NCBI RefSeq assembly: GCF_019039035.1
Contig: NZ_JAHNZT010000004.1
Location: forward strand, 186,001-250,000
DNA length: 64,000 bases
Source: Citreicoccus inhibens
Lineage (GTDB): Bacteria > Myxococcota > Myxococcia > Myxococcales > Myxococcaceae
Reading direction: 5' to 3'
Each line of letters begins with the position of its first letter. Position 1 is the stretch's first letter. This document shows positions 28,068 through 36,643 of this stretch, one piece after another. The notes under the pieces were generated by a model. The model saw only the letters and a list, made by a program, of their open reading frames with translations, searched no databases and had not been told where the DNA came from. The position numbers and the translations under genes are program-made.

Positions 28068-28793
28068 ATGGTTCGGACCGAGCGGGTGATGGGACTGTTG
28101 GATTTCTTGCGCGGGCGCGAGGCCACCCCGGTCGCGGAGATTGCCTCCGCGCTGAAGGTGAGCGCCCGAACGGTGCACCGGGACCTCGCCACGCTGCGCG
28201 GCATGGGACACCCCATCGAGAGCGACCCAGGGCCCGGCGGAGGCGTGCGCCTGGAGGGCGCGCGCGGGGTCACCGCCGTGCACCTCTCACCGGAAGAGGT
28301 GACCTCGCTGTGGCTGGCCGCGAGCTTGTCGGCCACGGCCACCGGGCTGCCCTGGAGCCGGAGCACGCGCTCGGCGCTCCACAAGCTGTTCGCCAGCGTG
28401 CCCCGCGAGAGGGCCCGCCACCTGCGCGCCCTCTGCGAGCGCGTGGTCGTGGGACGCCCCGCCTCCTCGCGCGTGCTGGCGGAGGTGGGACCGCCCTCGG
28501 AGGAGCTGCTCGGCGTGTTCGAGCGGGCCTTCGCCGCGCAGGTGTGCCTGTCCTTCGACTACCGGGACCGCCATGGCCAGCCGAGCCGACGCTGCGTGGA
28601 GCCGCACGGCCTGCTGGTGGAGGCCCCCGTCTGGTACGTGCTCGCGCTGGACGTCGAGCGGGACGCGGCGCGCATGTTCCGCATGGACCGCATCTCCCGG
28701 CCCCGGCTCGTCCTCGAGCGCCCCTTCGTGCCCGACTTCGAGGGCCTGCGCGCCCGAGCCCTGGCGCAGCGCGAACCGCCAGCGCCGGGTTGA
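28068..28793 (+). CDS. HTH-WYL (YafY-type) transcriptional regulator
   Basis: The product has 241 residues. The N-terminal winged helix (MGLLDFLRGREATPVAEIA and VSARTVHRDLATLRGMGHPI, about 8-65) matches the HTH_11/DeoR-like domain. The C-terminal half (about 135-225) is a WYL domain, with the FDYRDRHGQPSRRCVEPHGL stretch and APVWYVLALDVERDAARMFRMDRI. WYL domains bind nucleic acid or small ligands and tune the regulator. The probable target is the divergent alpha/beta hydrolase and the gene itself, through the palindrome beside the start codon. Nearby downstream genes are on the other strand. Confidence 0.9.
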   Translation: MVRTERVMGLLDFLRGREATPVAEIASALKVSARTVHRDLATLRGMGHPIESDPGPGGGVRLEGARGVTAVHLSPEEVTSLWLAASLSATATGLPWSRSTRSALHKLFASVPRERARHLRALCERVVVGRPASSRVLAEVGPPSEELLGVFERAFAAQVCLSFDYRDRHGQPSRRCVEPHGLLVEAPVWYVLALDVERDAARMFRMDRISRPRLVLERPFVPDFEGLRARALAQREPPAPG

Positions 28794-28799
28794 GCGCGG

Positions 28800-29576
28800 C
28801 TACTCCAGCCCCGCGTCCGTCATCACCCGCGCGCCCTTCTGCCGCTGCGTAAGGGGGCGATAGCGCCGGGCCACCAGCGTGCTCAGCTTGAAGGGCAGGT
28901 CCCGCTCCCGCTCCACGCGCTCGGCCCGAGCCACCAGGGCCGCCTTGGAGTAGCGCTCCGGCCGCTCCAGGCCCACGAGGATGCGGTTCGTGGTGGGGGG
29001 CACCTCGAAGACGGACACGCCGTGGAAGCTCACCTGGTAGGTGCGCACCATGGCGGCGTAGTGCGGGTTGGCGGCGGACTCCCACAAGTTGCCCACCACC
29101 GCGCCGTTGCGAGCCAGCCGCGCCCGCGTGGCGATGAGGAACTCCCGCGTGGCGAGGTGACGCGGGATGTTCTCCGCGTCGAACGCGTCCAGGATGATGA
29201 GCCCGTATTCGGGCCCCTCGGCGTCCATGAAGGCCCGGGCATCCGCCACGTGCACGCGCAGCTGCGAGTCCTCCTGGAAGCCGCAGTACGTCTTCGCCGC
29301 GTCGACGACCTCGGGGTCGTTGTCCACCACGTCGATGTGGACCTCGGGCAGCACCGCGCGCAGGAACATCGGGATGGCCCCACCCCCCAGCCCCACCACG
29401 AGCACGCTCTCGGGCTCGGGCACGAAGGCCAGGCCCACCATGGCCATGCGCGTGTAGGGCAGCTCCAACCGCAGCGGCTCGCCGGGACGCACCGTGCTCT
29501 GCCGCGCCCCGCCCTCGCTGAGCCGCAGCGAGCGACGCCCCTCGTCGTCCTCGGTGACGATGACGCGCGAACTCAT
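28800..29576 (-). CDS. Spermidine-synthase-like protein (methyltransferase fold)
   Basis: The product has 258 residues from the ATG at 29576. It has the Rossmann-type motif VLVVGLGGGAIPMFLR, the acidic strand end DVVDNDPEVVDAAK and the segment YGLIILDAFDAENIP, as in spermidine/spermine synthase and related aminopropyl- or methyltransferase proteins. Many such bacterial homologues are not true spermidine synthases, so the reaction is left open. It lies 7 bp downstream of the 2OG-Fe(II) oxygenase gene. An alternative ATG at 29594 would overlap that gene's end. The two are probably cotranscribed. Confidence 0.82.
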   Translation of the reverse strand: MSSRVIVTEDDEGRRSLRLSEGGARQSTVRPGEPLRLELPYTRMAMVGLAFVPEPESVLVVGLGGGAIPMFLRAVLPEVHIDVVDNDPEVVDAAKTYCGFQEDSQLRVHVADARAFMDAEGPEYGLIILDAFDAENIPRHLATREFLIATRARLARNGAVVGNLWESAANPHYAAMVRTYQVSFHGVSVFEVPPTTNRILVGLERPERYSKAALVARAERVERERDLPFKLSTLVARRYRPLTQRQKGARVMTDAGLE

Positions 29577-29583
29577 GGCGTGC

Positions 29584-30222
29584 TCAGCCGGCATCGCGCC
29601 CGTAGTACCACGCGGTGAGCGCCAGCCGGGGAACGTGCGTGGGCAGCACCTCGTGCTCCAGCCGCTCGCTCAGGAACACCACCAACGTGTCGAGCCGGGG
29701 CGGCACCTCCACGGGGTCCTCGCCGTCCGGATACAGCCGGAGCTGGCCCCCATGCGCGGGCTTCCAGTCCGAGTTGGCGTACCAGATGGCCGTGGCCCGC
29801 CGGTTGGACTGGCCCGGAAAGGCGTCCAGGTGCCGAGCGTAGCGCGCGCCTCCGCCGGGGTAGCACGCGAGCTGGAGGTCGAAGCGGCCCAGCCCCAGAT
29901 AGGCGCCGGAGGACAACGCCTCGCCCAACGCCTGAAATCGCTCCCACAACGTCCCGAGCGCCGAGCCCGACTGGGGCAGCACCCAATCCACATGGTCTCC
30001 TCGCACGTGTGAATCCACCGTGCGGTCCGCGCCGCGCCGGATGCCTGCGGGATGCAACGTCCCCGCGGACACCCGAGCGCGTGCCTCATCTTGGACCGAG
30101 CGCGCCTCGACCTCTCCGAGGAGCGACGTCCGCAGGAAGTAGCCGCGCGCGCCCAGCGCCTCGACCTCCGCGTCCGTCAGCTCCACGGGCAGGGCCCCAG
30201 GGCCCCCCCACTGTCTGTGCAT
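29584..30222 (-). CDS. 2-oxoglutarate/Fe(II)-dependent oxygenase (prolyl 4-hydroxylase-like)
   Basis: The product has 212 residues with the double-stranded beta-helix fold. The iron ligands are His and Asp in RHLDAF and the distal His in LEHEVLP. The 2-oxoglutarate-binding Arg is probably in PRLALTAWYYG near the C-terminus. The closest architectural match is the P4Hc family that hydroxylates proteins or small molecules using O2 and 2-oxoglutarate. The ATG at 30222 begins MHRQWGGPG; the frame is open far upstream but antisense to another gene. It forms an operon with the spermidine-synthase-like gene, so both may act on one pathway (inference). Confidence 0.88.
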   Translation of the reverse strand: MHRQWGGPGALPVELTDAEVEALGARGYFLRTSLLGEVEARSVQDEARARVSAGTLHPAGIRRGADRTVDSHVRGDHVDWVLPQSGSALGTLWERFQALGEALSSGAYLGLGRFDLQLACYPGGGARYARHLDAFPGQSNRRATAIWYANSDWKPAHGGQLRLYPDGEDPVEVPPRLDTLVVFLSERLEHEVLPTHVPRLALTAWYYGRDAG

Positions 30223-30276
30223 GAATGCACACGCTGCCCCAGACGCCCGTCCGTGGGAAGCGGATACACTGCGCGG

Positions 30277-30891
30277 ATGGCGCGCCTCTCGCGAGTCCTC
30301 AGCGTCCTCGCCGCCGCGGTGCTCGGCGCGGCGGGCACATGGCTGCTCCTCCGTCCGCCCTCGCCTTCGCTGCCGGACACCCCCTCGGTGGTGCAGCAGA
30401 TGCGCGACGTCGCGCGCCTGGAGACGCTGGACGTCTCCCTCTACAAGAAGGTCGTCTTCACGCCCCAGCCCGAGGCCCAGGACGCGCTCTGGAAGGACGT
30501 CATCGCCTGGGCGCGCTACACGCTCCAGGACCCGCACGGCCGCGCCATCGTCTTCGCGGACGCGCACCTGGGCTTCGACTTCCAGCGCTTTGGCCCGGAG
30601 AGCCTCCGCGTCACCGGCACCCGCGTGGACGTCGTCCTGCCGCCCTTGGAGGTCCAGGTTTCGCTGCGGCCCGGCGAGACGGAGATCATCGACTCCAACC
30701 TGGACAGCGCCCAGACGGCCGAGCTGCTGGAGAAGGCCCGCCTCGCCTTCGAGCGCGAGGTGCGCGAGGACGCGCGCCTCCAGGAGCGTGCCCGCCAGTC
30801 CGCGGAGCGCGCCCTGCGCGCACTCCTCGTCACCCTGGGCTACCGAGAGGTGCGCTTCGTCGACCGCCTGCCCCTGGGCACGGCCGGCTGA
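30277..30891 (+). CDS. DUF4230-family membrane-anchored protein
   Basis: The product has 204 residues. An N-terminal membrane anchor (about 4-25) precedes a domain that starts VVQQMRDVARLETLDVSLYK. This is the characteristic opening of DUF4230 proteins, whose members are single-pass proteins of unknown function. The body alternates beta strands (VDVVLPPLEVQVSLRPGE) and a charged C-terminal helical region. The ATG at 30277 starts the anchor; upstream codons in frame are not conserved. It ends 4 bases from the stop of the convergent TPR-DUF1444-like gene. Confidence 0.8.
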   Translation: MARLSRVLSVLAAAVLGAAGTWLLLRPPSPSLPDTPSVVQQMRDVARLETLDVSLYKKVVFTPQPEAQDALWKDVIAWARYTLQDPHGRAIVFADAHLGFDFQRFGPESLRVTGTRVDVVLPPLEVQVSLRPGETEIIDSNLDSAQTAELLEKARLAFEREVREDARLQERARQSAERALRALLVTLGYREVRFVDRLPLGTAG

Positions 30892-30895
30892 AGCG

Positions 30896-32155
30896 TCACG
30901 CGCGCGACAGTCCGTCCGCGGAGAGCCGGAACAGGCCCGGGATGCCGTCCGGCGCATGCCCCAGGCGGAGGAGCGCCTCGCGCGAGGCTTCGTCCGACTC
31001 GCGGCACACCAGCACCAGCTCACGCCGCCCCAGGCTCACCTGGAGCGGCCCCTCTCCGGCCTGGGACACCACGCGGCGCCACTGCGCGCGCGTCAGCAGC
31101 CGCGCGCCGTCGTGCCCGTCTCCCTCGGCCACCGCCCAGAGTCCGGTGAACGCTTCGGCCTGGCGCACCTCGCCCTGGTCGATGACCACCGGGTGCACCG
31201 GCGCGGGGCGCGCCTCCAGGTTGCGCCAGGCCGCCGCGTCCACCGCGTCCGCCGTCAGCCCCGCGCCCTCCAGCGCGGACGTCGGCAGGTAGCGCACGAA
31301 GTCCGCATCCTCCAGCACGTAGAATACGTCCAGGCCCGCGGGCCCCGGCCGGTGCAGCGCCCCCACCGCGCCCGCCGGGAAGTCCGCCGGACGCAGCACC
31401 GGACGCAGGCGCGCCTCGAGCCGCGCGTCCGCCTCCCCCAGCTCCGAGGACAACCCACCCAGCCGCGCCGCGAGCGCGTCCACGTAGGCCGTGAGCCCTC
31501 GCGTCCCGGGCGCCTCGCGATACGCGCCATAGAGCGAGCCCAGGTCCACCCGTCCCACGCCGCCCGTCGCGAGCTTGAGCAGGAGGTCCTTGCCCTGTCG
31601 GCGGAAGGCCACCCCCGCGCGCCCCAGCGCCGCGGCCAGCGCGGCGGTGAACTCCGGGCGCAGCACCTGCTCCTGCGGCGTGGGGGGCGGCGGAAGGTCC
31701 ACCGCCTCCAGCTCCTCCTTCAACAGCCGCGTCTCCGCGTCGAACGGGTCGCGCGCGAGCGCATCCGCCACGTAGGCGCGGGCGCGCTCGGCCTCGCCCC
31801 GACGGAGCGCGAGCACCGCGAGCACCTTGAGCACCTCCGGGTCATCCGGCCCGAGCGCCATCGCGTCGCGCAGCTCCACCTCCGCGTCGCCGTGCCGCTC
31901 CAGCCCGAGCAGCGCGCGCGCCAGCCCCAGCCGCACCGGGATGTCGCGCGGGAAGTCGCGGCGCAGGGCCTCCAAGAGCGGCAGGGCCTCGCGCTCGGCG
32001 CCCGCGTTGACGAGCGCGTGGGCCACCACGAGCCGAGGCGTGGGGCCGCTGCCCATCCGAGCCGCGTCGCGCAGCGCGACCAGCTCCGCGTCGGCCAGCA
32101 CGGCGCCGGACTCGACCTTGCGGCGCAGGTGCTCCAGTTCCAGGGGGGACGTCAC
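30896..32155 (-). CDS. TPR protein with C-terminal DUF1444-like domain
   Basis: The product has 419 residues. The first 150 residues form TPR-type helix pairs (for example LVNAGAEREALPLLEALRRD and DDPEVLKVLAVLALRRGE). From about residue 165 to the end it resembles DUF1444/YtpQ proteins, with the segment FVRYLPTSALEGAGLTADAV followed by an invariant-looking A..NL and VIDQGE. The molecular role is unknown. The GTG at 32155 begins the first helix. It starts 10 bp after the hybrid kinase gene ends, in the same direction, so the two probably form an operon. Confidence 0.78.
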   Translation of the reverse strand: MTSPLELEHLRRKVESGAVLADAELVALRDAARMGSGPTPRLVVAHALVNAGAEREALPLLEALRRDFPRDIPVRLGLARALLGLERHGDAEVELRDAMALGPDDPEVLKVLAVLALRRGEAERARAYVADALARDPFDAETRLLKEELEAVDLPPPPTPQEQVLRPEFTAALAAALGRAGVAFRRQGKDLLLKLATGGVGRVDLGSLYGAYREAPGTRGLTAYVDALAARLGGLSSELGEADARLEARLRPVLRPADFPAGAVGALHRPGPAGLDVFYVLEDADFVRYLPTSALEGAGLTADAVDAAAWRNLEARPAPVHPVVIDQGEVRQAEAFTGLWAVAEGDGHDGARLLTRAQWRRVVSQAGEGPLQVSLGRRELVLVCRESDEASREALLRLGHAPDGIPGLFRLSADGLSRA

Positions 32156-32165
32156 GGCGCGGACT

Positions 32166-34205
32166 CTAGTGGGGGGCCTCGGCCCCGCCCAGCCCCGGGT
32201 CCGCGTCCGGAGGCTGCGGCGCGCCCTGCCGCCCGAGGAAGTCATCCAGGGCGCCCACGTCGATGGGCTTGCGGAACACCGCGTCCACCAGCGCGAGGCT
32301 GGCGCGGTTCTGTCCTCGCACGTCCATGCCCGTGACGATGGCCAGCAGCGCCTGGGGCGAGCGCTCGCGCAGCGCCTTCGCCAGCTCCCAGCCGGACATC
32401 TCCGGCATCACCGCGTCCAGCAGCGCGGCGTCAAAGCGGCGCCGGTCCCACAACTGGAGCGCCACCGCGGGGCTGTGGGCCACCTGCACGTCGTAGCCCT
32501 CCTCGGTCAGCACCTCGGCCATCATCCGCGCGTTGTCCAGGTCGTCATCCACCACGAGCACGCTGCGCGTCTGCTGGAAGCGCCGGTTCGGCTCCGGCCG
32601 GGTCTCGCCCTCGGCGGCGGGCGCGGAGGTGGGCGCACGCGCCTCCGTGACGCGCGGCAGCCGCACCACGAAGGCCGCGCCCGGTCCGCGCTCGGAGTTC
32701 TCCGCGGACAGCTCACCGCCCCAGCGCTGCACCTGCGCGCGCGCCACCGCCAGGTAGAGCGAGAGCTGGGGCGCCCCCGGGTCGCGGCGCAGCGGATCAA
32801 ACAGCCGAGCCAGCTCGTCCACTTCGTAGGGCGGCCCCTGGTCCTCGATGCGCAGGGACAGCCAGGCGTCACCTTCGCGCCGCGTGGAGACGTGCAGCGT
32901 GCCACCGTCCTCCATGCGGTCGCGCGCGGACAACAACAGGTTCACGATGAGCTCGCGGAAGAAGCCCGCGTCGGCGCGCACCTCGCCCGGGCCCCGCAAG
33001 TCCAGCTCCACGTGGACGGGGTGGTCGCGCTGCTCCAGCTCGCCGCGCGACAGCTCCAGCGCCTCGCGCACCGTCTGGTCCACCGGCACGTCGGACAGCC
33101 GCTCCTCCGTGCGCTGGACGTTGAACTCCTGGAGCCGCGCCACCAGCTCGCCAATCTGCCGCACCGTCTTGTCGAGCGCCTCCAGGTGCTCGGGCTTGTA
33201 CTCGCGCTGCAAGAGCGTGATGCGCAGCCTCAGCACGTTGAGGAAGTTGTTGAGCGCGTGCGCCGCGCCGCTGGCCAACTGCCCCAGGGCCTGCTGCCGC
33301 GTGCGCCGCAACAACTGGCCCTGGAGGCGTCGCAGCTCGTCGTGCGCGCTCTCCAGCGCCTTGGTCTTGTTGACGGACTCGGTGCGGTCCGTGAAGGTCT
33401 GGATGACGCCAGCCAGCTCGCCCTCCTCTTCCCAGACGGGCGTGGCGGACAGCTCCAGGGCGGCCTCCTCGCCGTCGGGCCGCTCCACCCGCATCATCAC
33501 CCCGCGCACCGGGCCGTGCTCCCTGAGCGCGCGCAGGTACGGCATGTCCTGCGCGTGGAACGGCTCGTCGGACGGGTGGCGCGCGTTGACTTGAGACAGC
33601 ACGGGCGCCATCGAGATGACGGGCCGCGCGCCCACCACCGCGCGCATGGGCACGCCCATCAGTCGGCTCACCGGCGGCGTGACGAAGGACACCGTGCCGT
33701 CCACCTCGGCCAGGAGGATGCCCACGTCCACGTGGTTGAGCACCGACTCCATCACGGCGGCTTCGCGAAAGCGCACCTCCTCCGTCTTCAGCACGCGCGC
33801 GTAGGACGCCTGTGCGGACGCGTCCGCCTCCCACACCAGCTCGGACACCAGCTCCGCCACGTGCGAATCCAACCGCCCGTTGCGCCGCGCGTAGACGTAG
33901 AAGATGACCTCCGCGAGCGACTTGAACTCGCGCGTGAGGTCCTCCGGTTCGAAGTTCTGTTCGTACCGGTAGGCCCCGTGCGAGCGCACCACCTCCGGCC
34001 ACAAGCGGATGGCGTCCTCGCCCCGGTCCTTGAGCAGCCGGGCAAGCTCGGTCAGCAGCCGTCGCAGCGGCGCGCGCAGGTCCTTGCCGGGGATGTCCAC
34101 TTCGTACGTCTCCGCGCGCAGGCGCTTGGCCCACAGGCGGGTGATGCGCTCGAGTTCCGTGTCGAGCAGCTCGCGGAGGGCGACGATGGCGTTGGCGGAG
34201 GGCAC
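32166..34205 (-). CDS. Hybrid histidine kinase with degenerate ATPase domain and intact receiver
   Basis: The soluble product has about 679 residues. A helical N-terminal domain (1-130) and a PAS domain (about 150-275) precede a HisKA domain with His316 in ASGAAHALNNF. The HATPase region is unusual: the N-box Asn reads NLLLSARD (Ser), the G1 box reads EDQGPPYE, and the glycine-rich G2 box (GxGLGL) is replaced by LSLYLAVARAQ. ATP binding may be lost or weak. The receiver (about 550-665) is intact, with VVDDDLD, phosphoacceptor Asp in LLDAVMPEMSG, and FRKPID. The GTG start at 34205 is uncertain, with no clear Shine-Dalgarno. Confidence 0.85.
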   Translation of the reverse strand: MPSANAIVALRELLDTELERITRLWAKRLRAETYEVDIPGKDLRAPLRRLLTELARLLKDRGEDAIRLWPEVVRSHGAYRYEQNFEPEDLTREFKSLAEVIFYVYARRNGRLDSHVAELVSELVWEADASAQASYARVLKTEEVRFREAAVMESVLNHVDVGILLAEVDGTVSFVTPPVSRLMGVPMRAVVGARPVISMAPVLSQVNARHPSDEPFHAQDMPYLRALREHGPVRGVMMRVERPDGEEAALELSATPVWEEEGELAGVIQTFTDRTESVNKTKALESAHDELRRLQGQLLRRTRQQALGQLASGAAHALNNFLNVLRLRITLLQREYKPEHLEALDKTVRQIGELVARLQEFNVQRTEERLSDVPVDQTVREALELSRGELEQRDHPVHVELDLRGPGEVRADAGFFRELIVNLLLSARDRMEDGGTLHVSTRREGDAWLSLRIEDQGPPYEVDELARLFDPLRRDPGAPQLSLYLAVARAQVQRWGGELSAENSERGPGAAFVVRLPRVTEARAPTSAPAAEGETRPEPNRRFQQTRSVLVVDDDLDNARMMAEVLTEEGYDVQVAHSPAVALQLWDRRRFDAALLDAVMPEMSGWELAKALRERSPQALLAIVTGMDVRGQNRASLALVDAVFRKPIDVGALDDFLGRQGAPQPPDADPGLGGAEAPH

Positions 34206-34310
34206 GCTCAGGCAGCAACGTGTGCACGGCGGCTCGGGCGGGCCACCCATGCGCCCGCTCGCCCGCTCATGGCCTGGGCCCCCGCCCGCCGCCACCTTTC
34301 GGGCGACCGC

Positions 34311-35111
34311 ATGCCAACGAACGACCGAAGACAGGACGACCTGGAGCAGCCCCTCTTGTCGGAGCAGTCCATGGCCCAGCTCTATCGGGGGGAGCTGAGC
34401 CGCTCGGACACCTGGCGCACCCGCCTGGACACGACGACGAACTGGGCCCTCACCACCACGGCGGCGGTCATCTCGTTCGGCTTCGCGTCCCCGGACAGCT
34501 CCCACGTCACCTTCCTGGTGGGCATCTGGATGGTGGTGTCCTTCCTGCTCATCGAGGCGCGGCGCTACCGCTACTACGACCTGTGGAACCGCCGCGTGCG
34601 CCTCCTGGAGGACGGCTGGTGGGCGCCCATGCTCCGGCGCGAGCCCGTGGACCCGGACGCGCTGCGCGAGCTGGCGGTGGAGATGTCCCGGCCGCAAATC
34701 CAGCTCTCGCTGTCGTCGGCCATCGCCACGCGGCTCAACCGCGCCTACGGCCCCATCCTGATGGTCCTGCTCGTCACCTGGTTCTTCAAGGTGTACAGCC
34801 ACCCGAGGCCCCCGGACTCGCTCGAGGAGTTCCTCGACCGCGCCCACGTGGCGTGGATACCGGGGGTGGTGGTGATGGGCACCCTCATCGTCATCACCCT
34901 GGCGGCGGCGTACCTGTTCCTCGCCTCGCTCTTCATCCGGGCGCCCCTGGGCGAGCTGCGCACCCGCCCTCGGGGCCGGCGCGCCGCCCTGTGGGAGTCC
35001 TTCTACCGGCCCTATGCCATCCACCATCGGCGCCGGACGCGGCGTCCCCCCGTGGCGCCCCCCGGCCCGCCCGCGCCCCGCCCGCCGTCTCCCCCGCTGT
35101 TCGAGCCGTAG
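34311..35111 (+). CDS. DUF2270 integral membrane protein
   Basis: The product has 266 residues. The segment LYRGELSRSDTWRTRLDTTT followed by NWALTTTAAVISFGFA, then IEARRYRYYDLWNRRVRLLE, is the DUF2270 signature. About four membrane helices are visible (roughly 45-62, 66-82, 140-157, 183-205), with a Pro/Arg-rich cytoplasmic tail. The function of the family is unknown. The ATG at 34311 is used; the same frame is open for over 800 codons upstream, but that part is antisense to the histidine kinase gene and not conserved. Confidence 0.85.
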   Translation: MPTNDRRQDDLEQPLLSEQSMAQLYRGELSRSDTWRTRLDTTTNWALTTTAAVISFGFASPDSSHVTFLVGIWMVVSFLLIEARRYRYYDLWNRRVRLLEDGWWAPMLRREPVDPDALRELAVEMSRPQIQLSLSSAIATRLNRAYGPILMVLLVTWFFKVYSHPRPPDSLEEFLDRAHVAWIPGVVVMGTLIVITLAAAYLFLASLFIRAPLGELRTRPRGRRAALWESFYRPYAIHHRRRTRRPPVAPPGPPAPRPPSPPLFEP

Positions 35112-35246
35112 CCCCCAGCCGCCCTGGCGGGCAGGCCCCAGCCCGCTGACGGACGCCGCCCGCGTTCATGGCGGCCATGTCCGAGGCTGAAGCCCGCGCG
35201 GATTCCTCCTTCCGGGGGCGGTGCTTTTGTGCTGTGTACCCCCGCC

Positions 35247-36251
35247 ATGGCGAACACGCGCACTGTGACAATCATCAATGGCGACGGCATCGGCCCCGAG
35301 GTGACGGCGGCCACCCTCCGCGTCCTCGAAGCGCTCAAGGTCCCGCTCGAGTTCGAGTTCAAGGACGCCGGCAGCGAAATCGTGGCCAAGTTCGGCACCA
35401 ACCTCCCGCACGAGACGGTGGAGGCGGTCCTGCGCAGCGGCGTCGCGCTCAAGGGCCCCACCGGCACCGTGGTGGGCGGCGGCCTGCCCTCCGCGAACGT
35501 GGGCCTGCGCAAGCGGCTGGACCTCTACGCGTCCCTGCGCCCCGTCAAGAGCGTGCCCAACGTGAAGACGCGCTATGACGGCGTGGACCTCATCGTCGTG
35601 CGCGAGAACACCGAGGACCTCTACGCCGGCCTGGAGCACATCATCGTCCCGGGCGTCGTCGAGTCGCTGAAGATCATCACCGAGAAGGCCTCCACGCGCA
35701 TCGCCCGCTTCGCCTTCGAGTACGCCAAGAAGGCCGGTCGCAAGAAGGTGTCCGCCGTCCACAAGGCGAACATCATGAAGCTCTCGGACGGCCTCTTCCT
35801 GGACTGCTGCCGCAAGGTCGGCCGTGAGTTCCCGGAGATTCAGTACGAGGAAGTCATCATCGACAACCTCTGCATGCAGCTGGTGAAGGACCCGACCCGC
35901 TTCGACGTGCTGGTGACGGAGAACCTCTACGGGGACATCGTCAGCGACCTGTGCGCCGGACTGGTGGGCGGCCTGGGCCTGGTGCCGGGCGCGAACATCG
36001 GCGAGCGCACCGCCGTCTTCGAGGCCGTGCACGGCACCGCCCCGGACATCGCGGGCAAGGGCATCGCCAACCCCACCGCGCTGATGATGTCCGCGGTGAT
36101 GATGCTGGACTGGATGGACCTGCGCGAGGAGTCCAAGCGCATGGCCAACGCCATCCTCAAGGTCTACGGCGACGGCAAGGTGCGCACCGGCGACCTGGGC
36201 GGCGGCGCGACCACCCGCGACTTCACCGACGCCGTCATCGCCGCGCTGTAA
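35247..36251 (+). CDS. NAD-dependent isocitrate dehydrogenase (decarboxylating DH family)
   Basis: The product has 334 residues and is a full-length member of the isocitrate/isopropylmalate dehydrogenase family. It has the N-terminal INGDGIGPEVT, the substrate loop LPSANVGLRKRLDLYASLRP, VRENTEDLYAG (the variant typical of isocitrate-type enzymes rather than LeuB), the Lys/Asp region HKANIMKLSDGLF, and HGTAPDIAGKGIANPTA for cofactor binding. It should oxidise isocitrate to 2-oxoglutarate with NAD in the TCA cycle. Homoisocitrate dehydrogenase is the main alternative. The ATG at 35247 begins MANTRTVTI. Its stop codon abuts the stop of the convergent SUI1 gene with no gap. Confidence 0.9.
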   Translation: MANTRTVTIINGDGIGPEVTAATLRVLEALKVPLEFEFKDAGSEIVAKFGTNLPHETVEAVLRSGVALKGPTGTVVGGGLPSANVGLRKRLDLYASLRPVKSVPNVKTRYDGVDLIVVRENTEDLYAGLEHIIVPGVVESLKIITEKASTRIARFAFEYAKKAGRKKVSAVHKANIMKLSDGLFLDCCRKVGREFPEIQYEEVIIDNLCMQLVKDPTRFDVLVTENLYGDIVSDLCAGLVGGLGLVPGANIGERTAVFEAVHGTAPDIAGKGIANPTALMMSAVMMLDWMDLREESKRMANAILKVYGDGKVRTGDLGGGATTRDFTDAVIAAL

Positions 36252-36632
36252 TCAGCCGACGGTGACGCGGCGCACCCCCCGCGCTTCGAGCAGCGCGGGG
36301 AGTCGCTCCCGTTGATCGCCCTGGAGGACGAGCGTCCCGTCCTCCAGCGCGCCCCCGCAGCCCAGCGAGCCCTTGAGCGCCTTGAGCCACACCTCGAGCT
36401 GCGCCTCGGGCAGACCGAGCTGCTCCACCACCGTCACTTCCTTGCCGCCCCGCCCCTTGCGCTCCATGCGCACCACGGCGCGCGCGGGCCCCTTGGGCTC
36501 GGGCTTCGCCGCGGCCGGCTTGGGCGCGGGGCCGGTCGGCAGCGCGGCGCGCTGAGCGGCCAGCGCGGCGAACGGATTGTGGAAGGGCGCCGCGGGTGCC
36601 GGCGCCTCATCCTTCTTGTCGCGCTTGCCCAT
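36252..36632 (-). CDS. SUI1/YciH-family translation initiation factor-like protein
   Basis: The product has 126 residues. A Pro/Ala/Lys-rich, probably disordered N-terminus (1-60) precedes an SUI1 (eIF1-like) domain with VVRMERKGRGGKEVTVVEQL and LKGSLGCGGALEDGTLVLQG. Bacterial YciH proteins of this type influence start-codon discrimination on the 30S subunit. The ATG at 36632 has no clear Shine-Dalgarno. The VKOR-DsbA gene ends 11 bp upstream in the same direction, so it is probably the last gene of a cupin-VKOR-SUI1 transcript. Confidence 0.88.
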   Translation of the reverse strand: MGKRDKKDEAPAPAAPFHNPFAALAAQRAALPTGPAPKPAAAKPEPKGPARAVVRMERKGRGGKEVTVVEQLGLPEAQLEVWLKALKGSLGCGGALEDGTLVLQGDQRERLPALLEARGVRRVTVG

Positions 36633-36643
36633 GCGACAGCGGC

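Noticed and set aside
31827-34310. A 1094-codon plus-strand frame ending in the DUF2270 protein
   Set aside because: Its first 828 codons are antisense to the hybrid kinase and TPR-DUF1444-like genes and look like high-GC shadow. DUF2270 similarity begins at the ATG at 34311.
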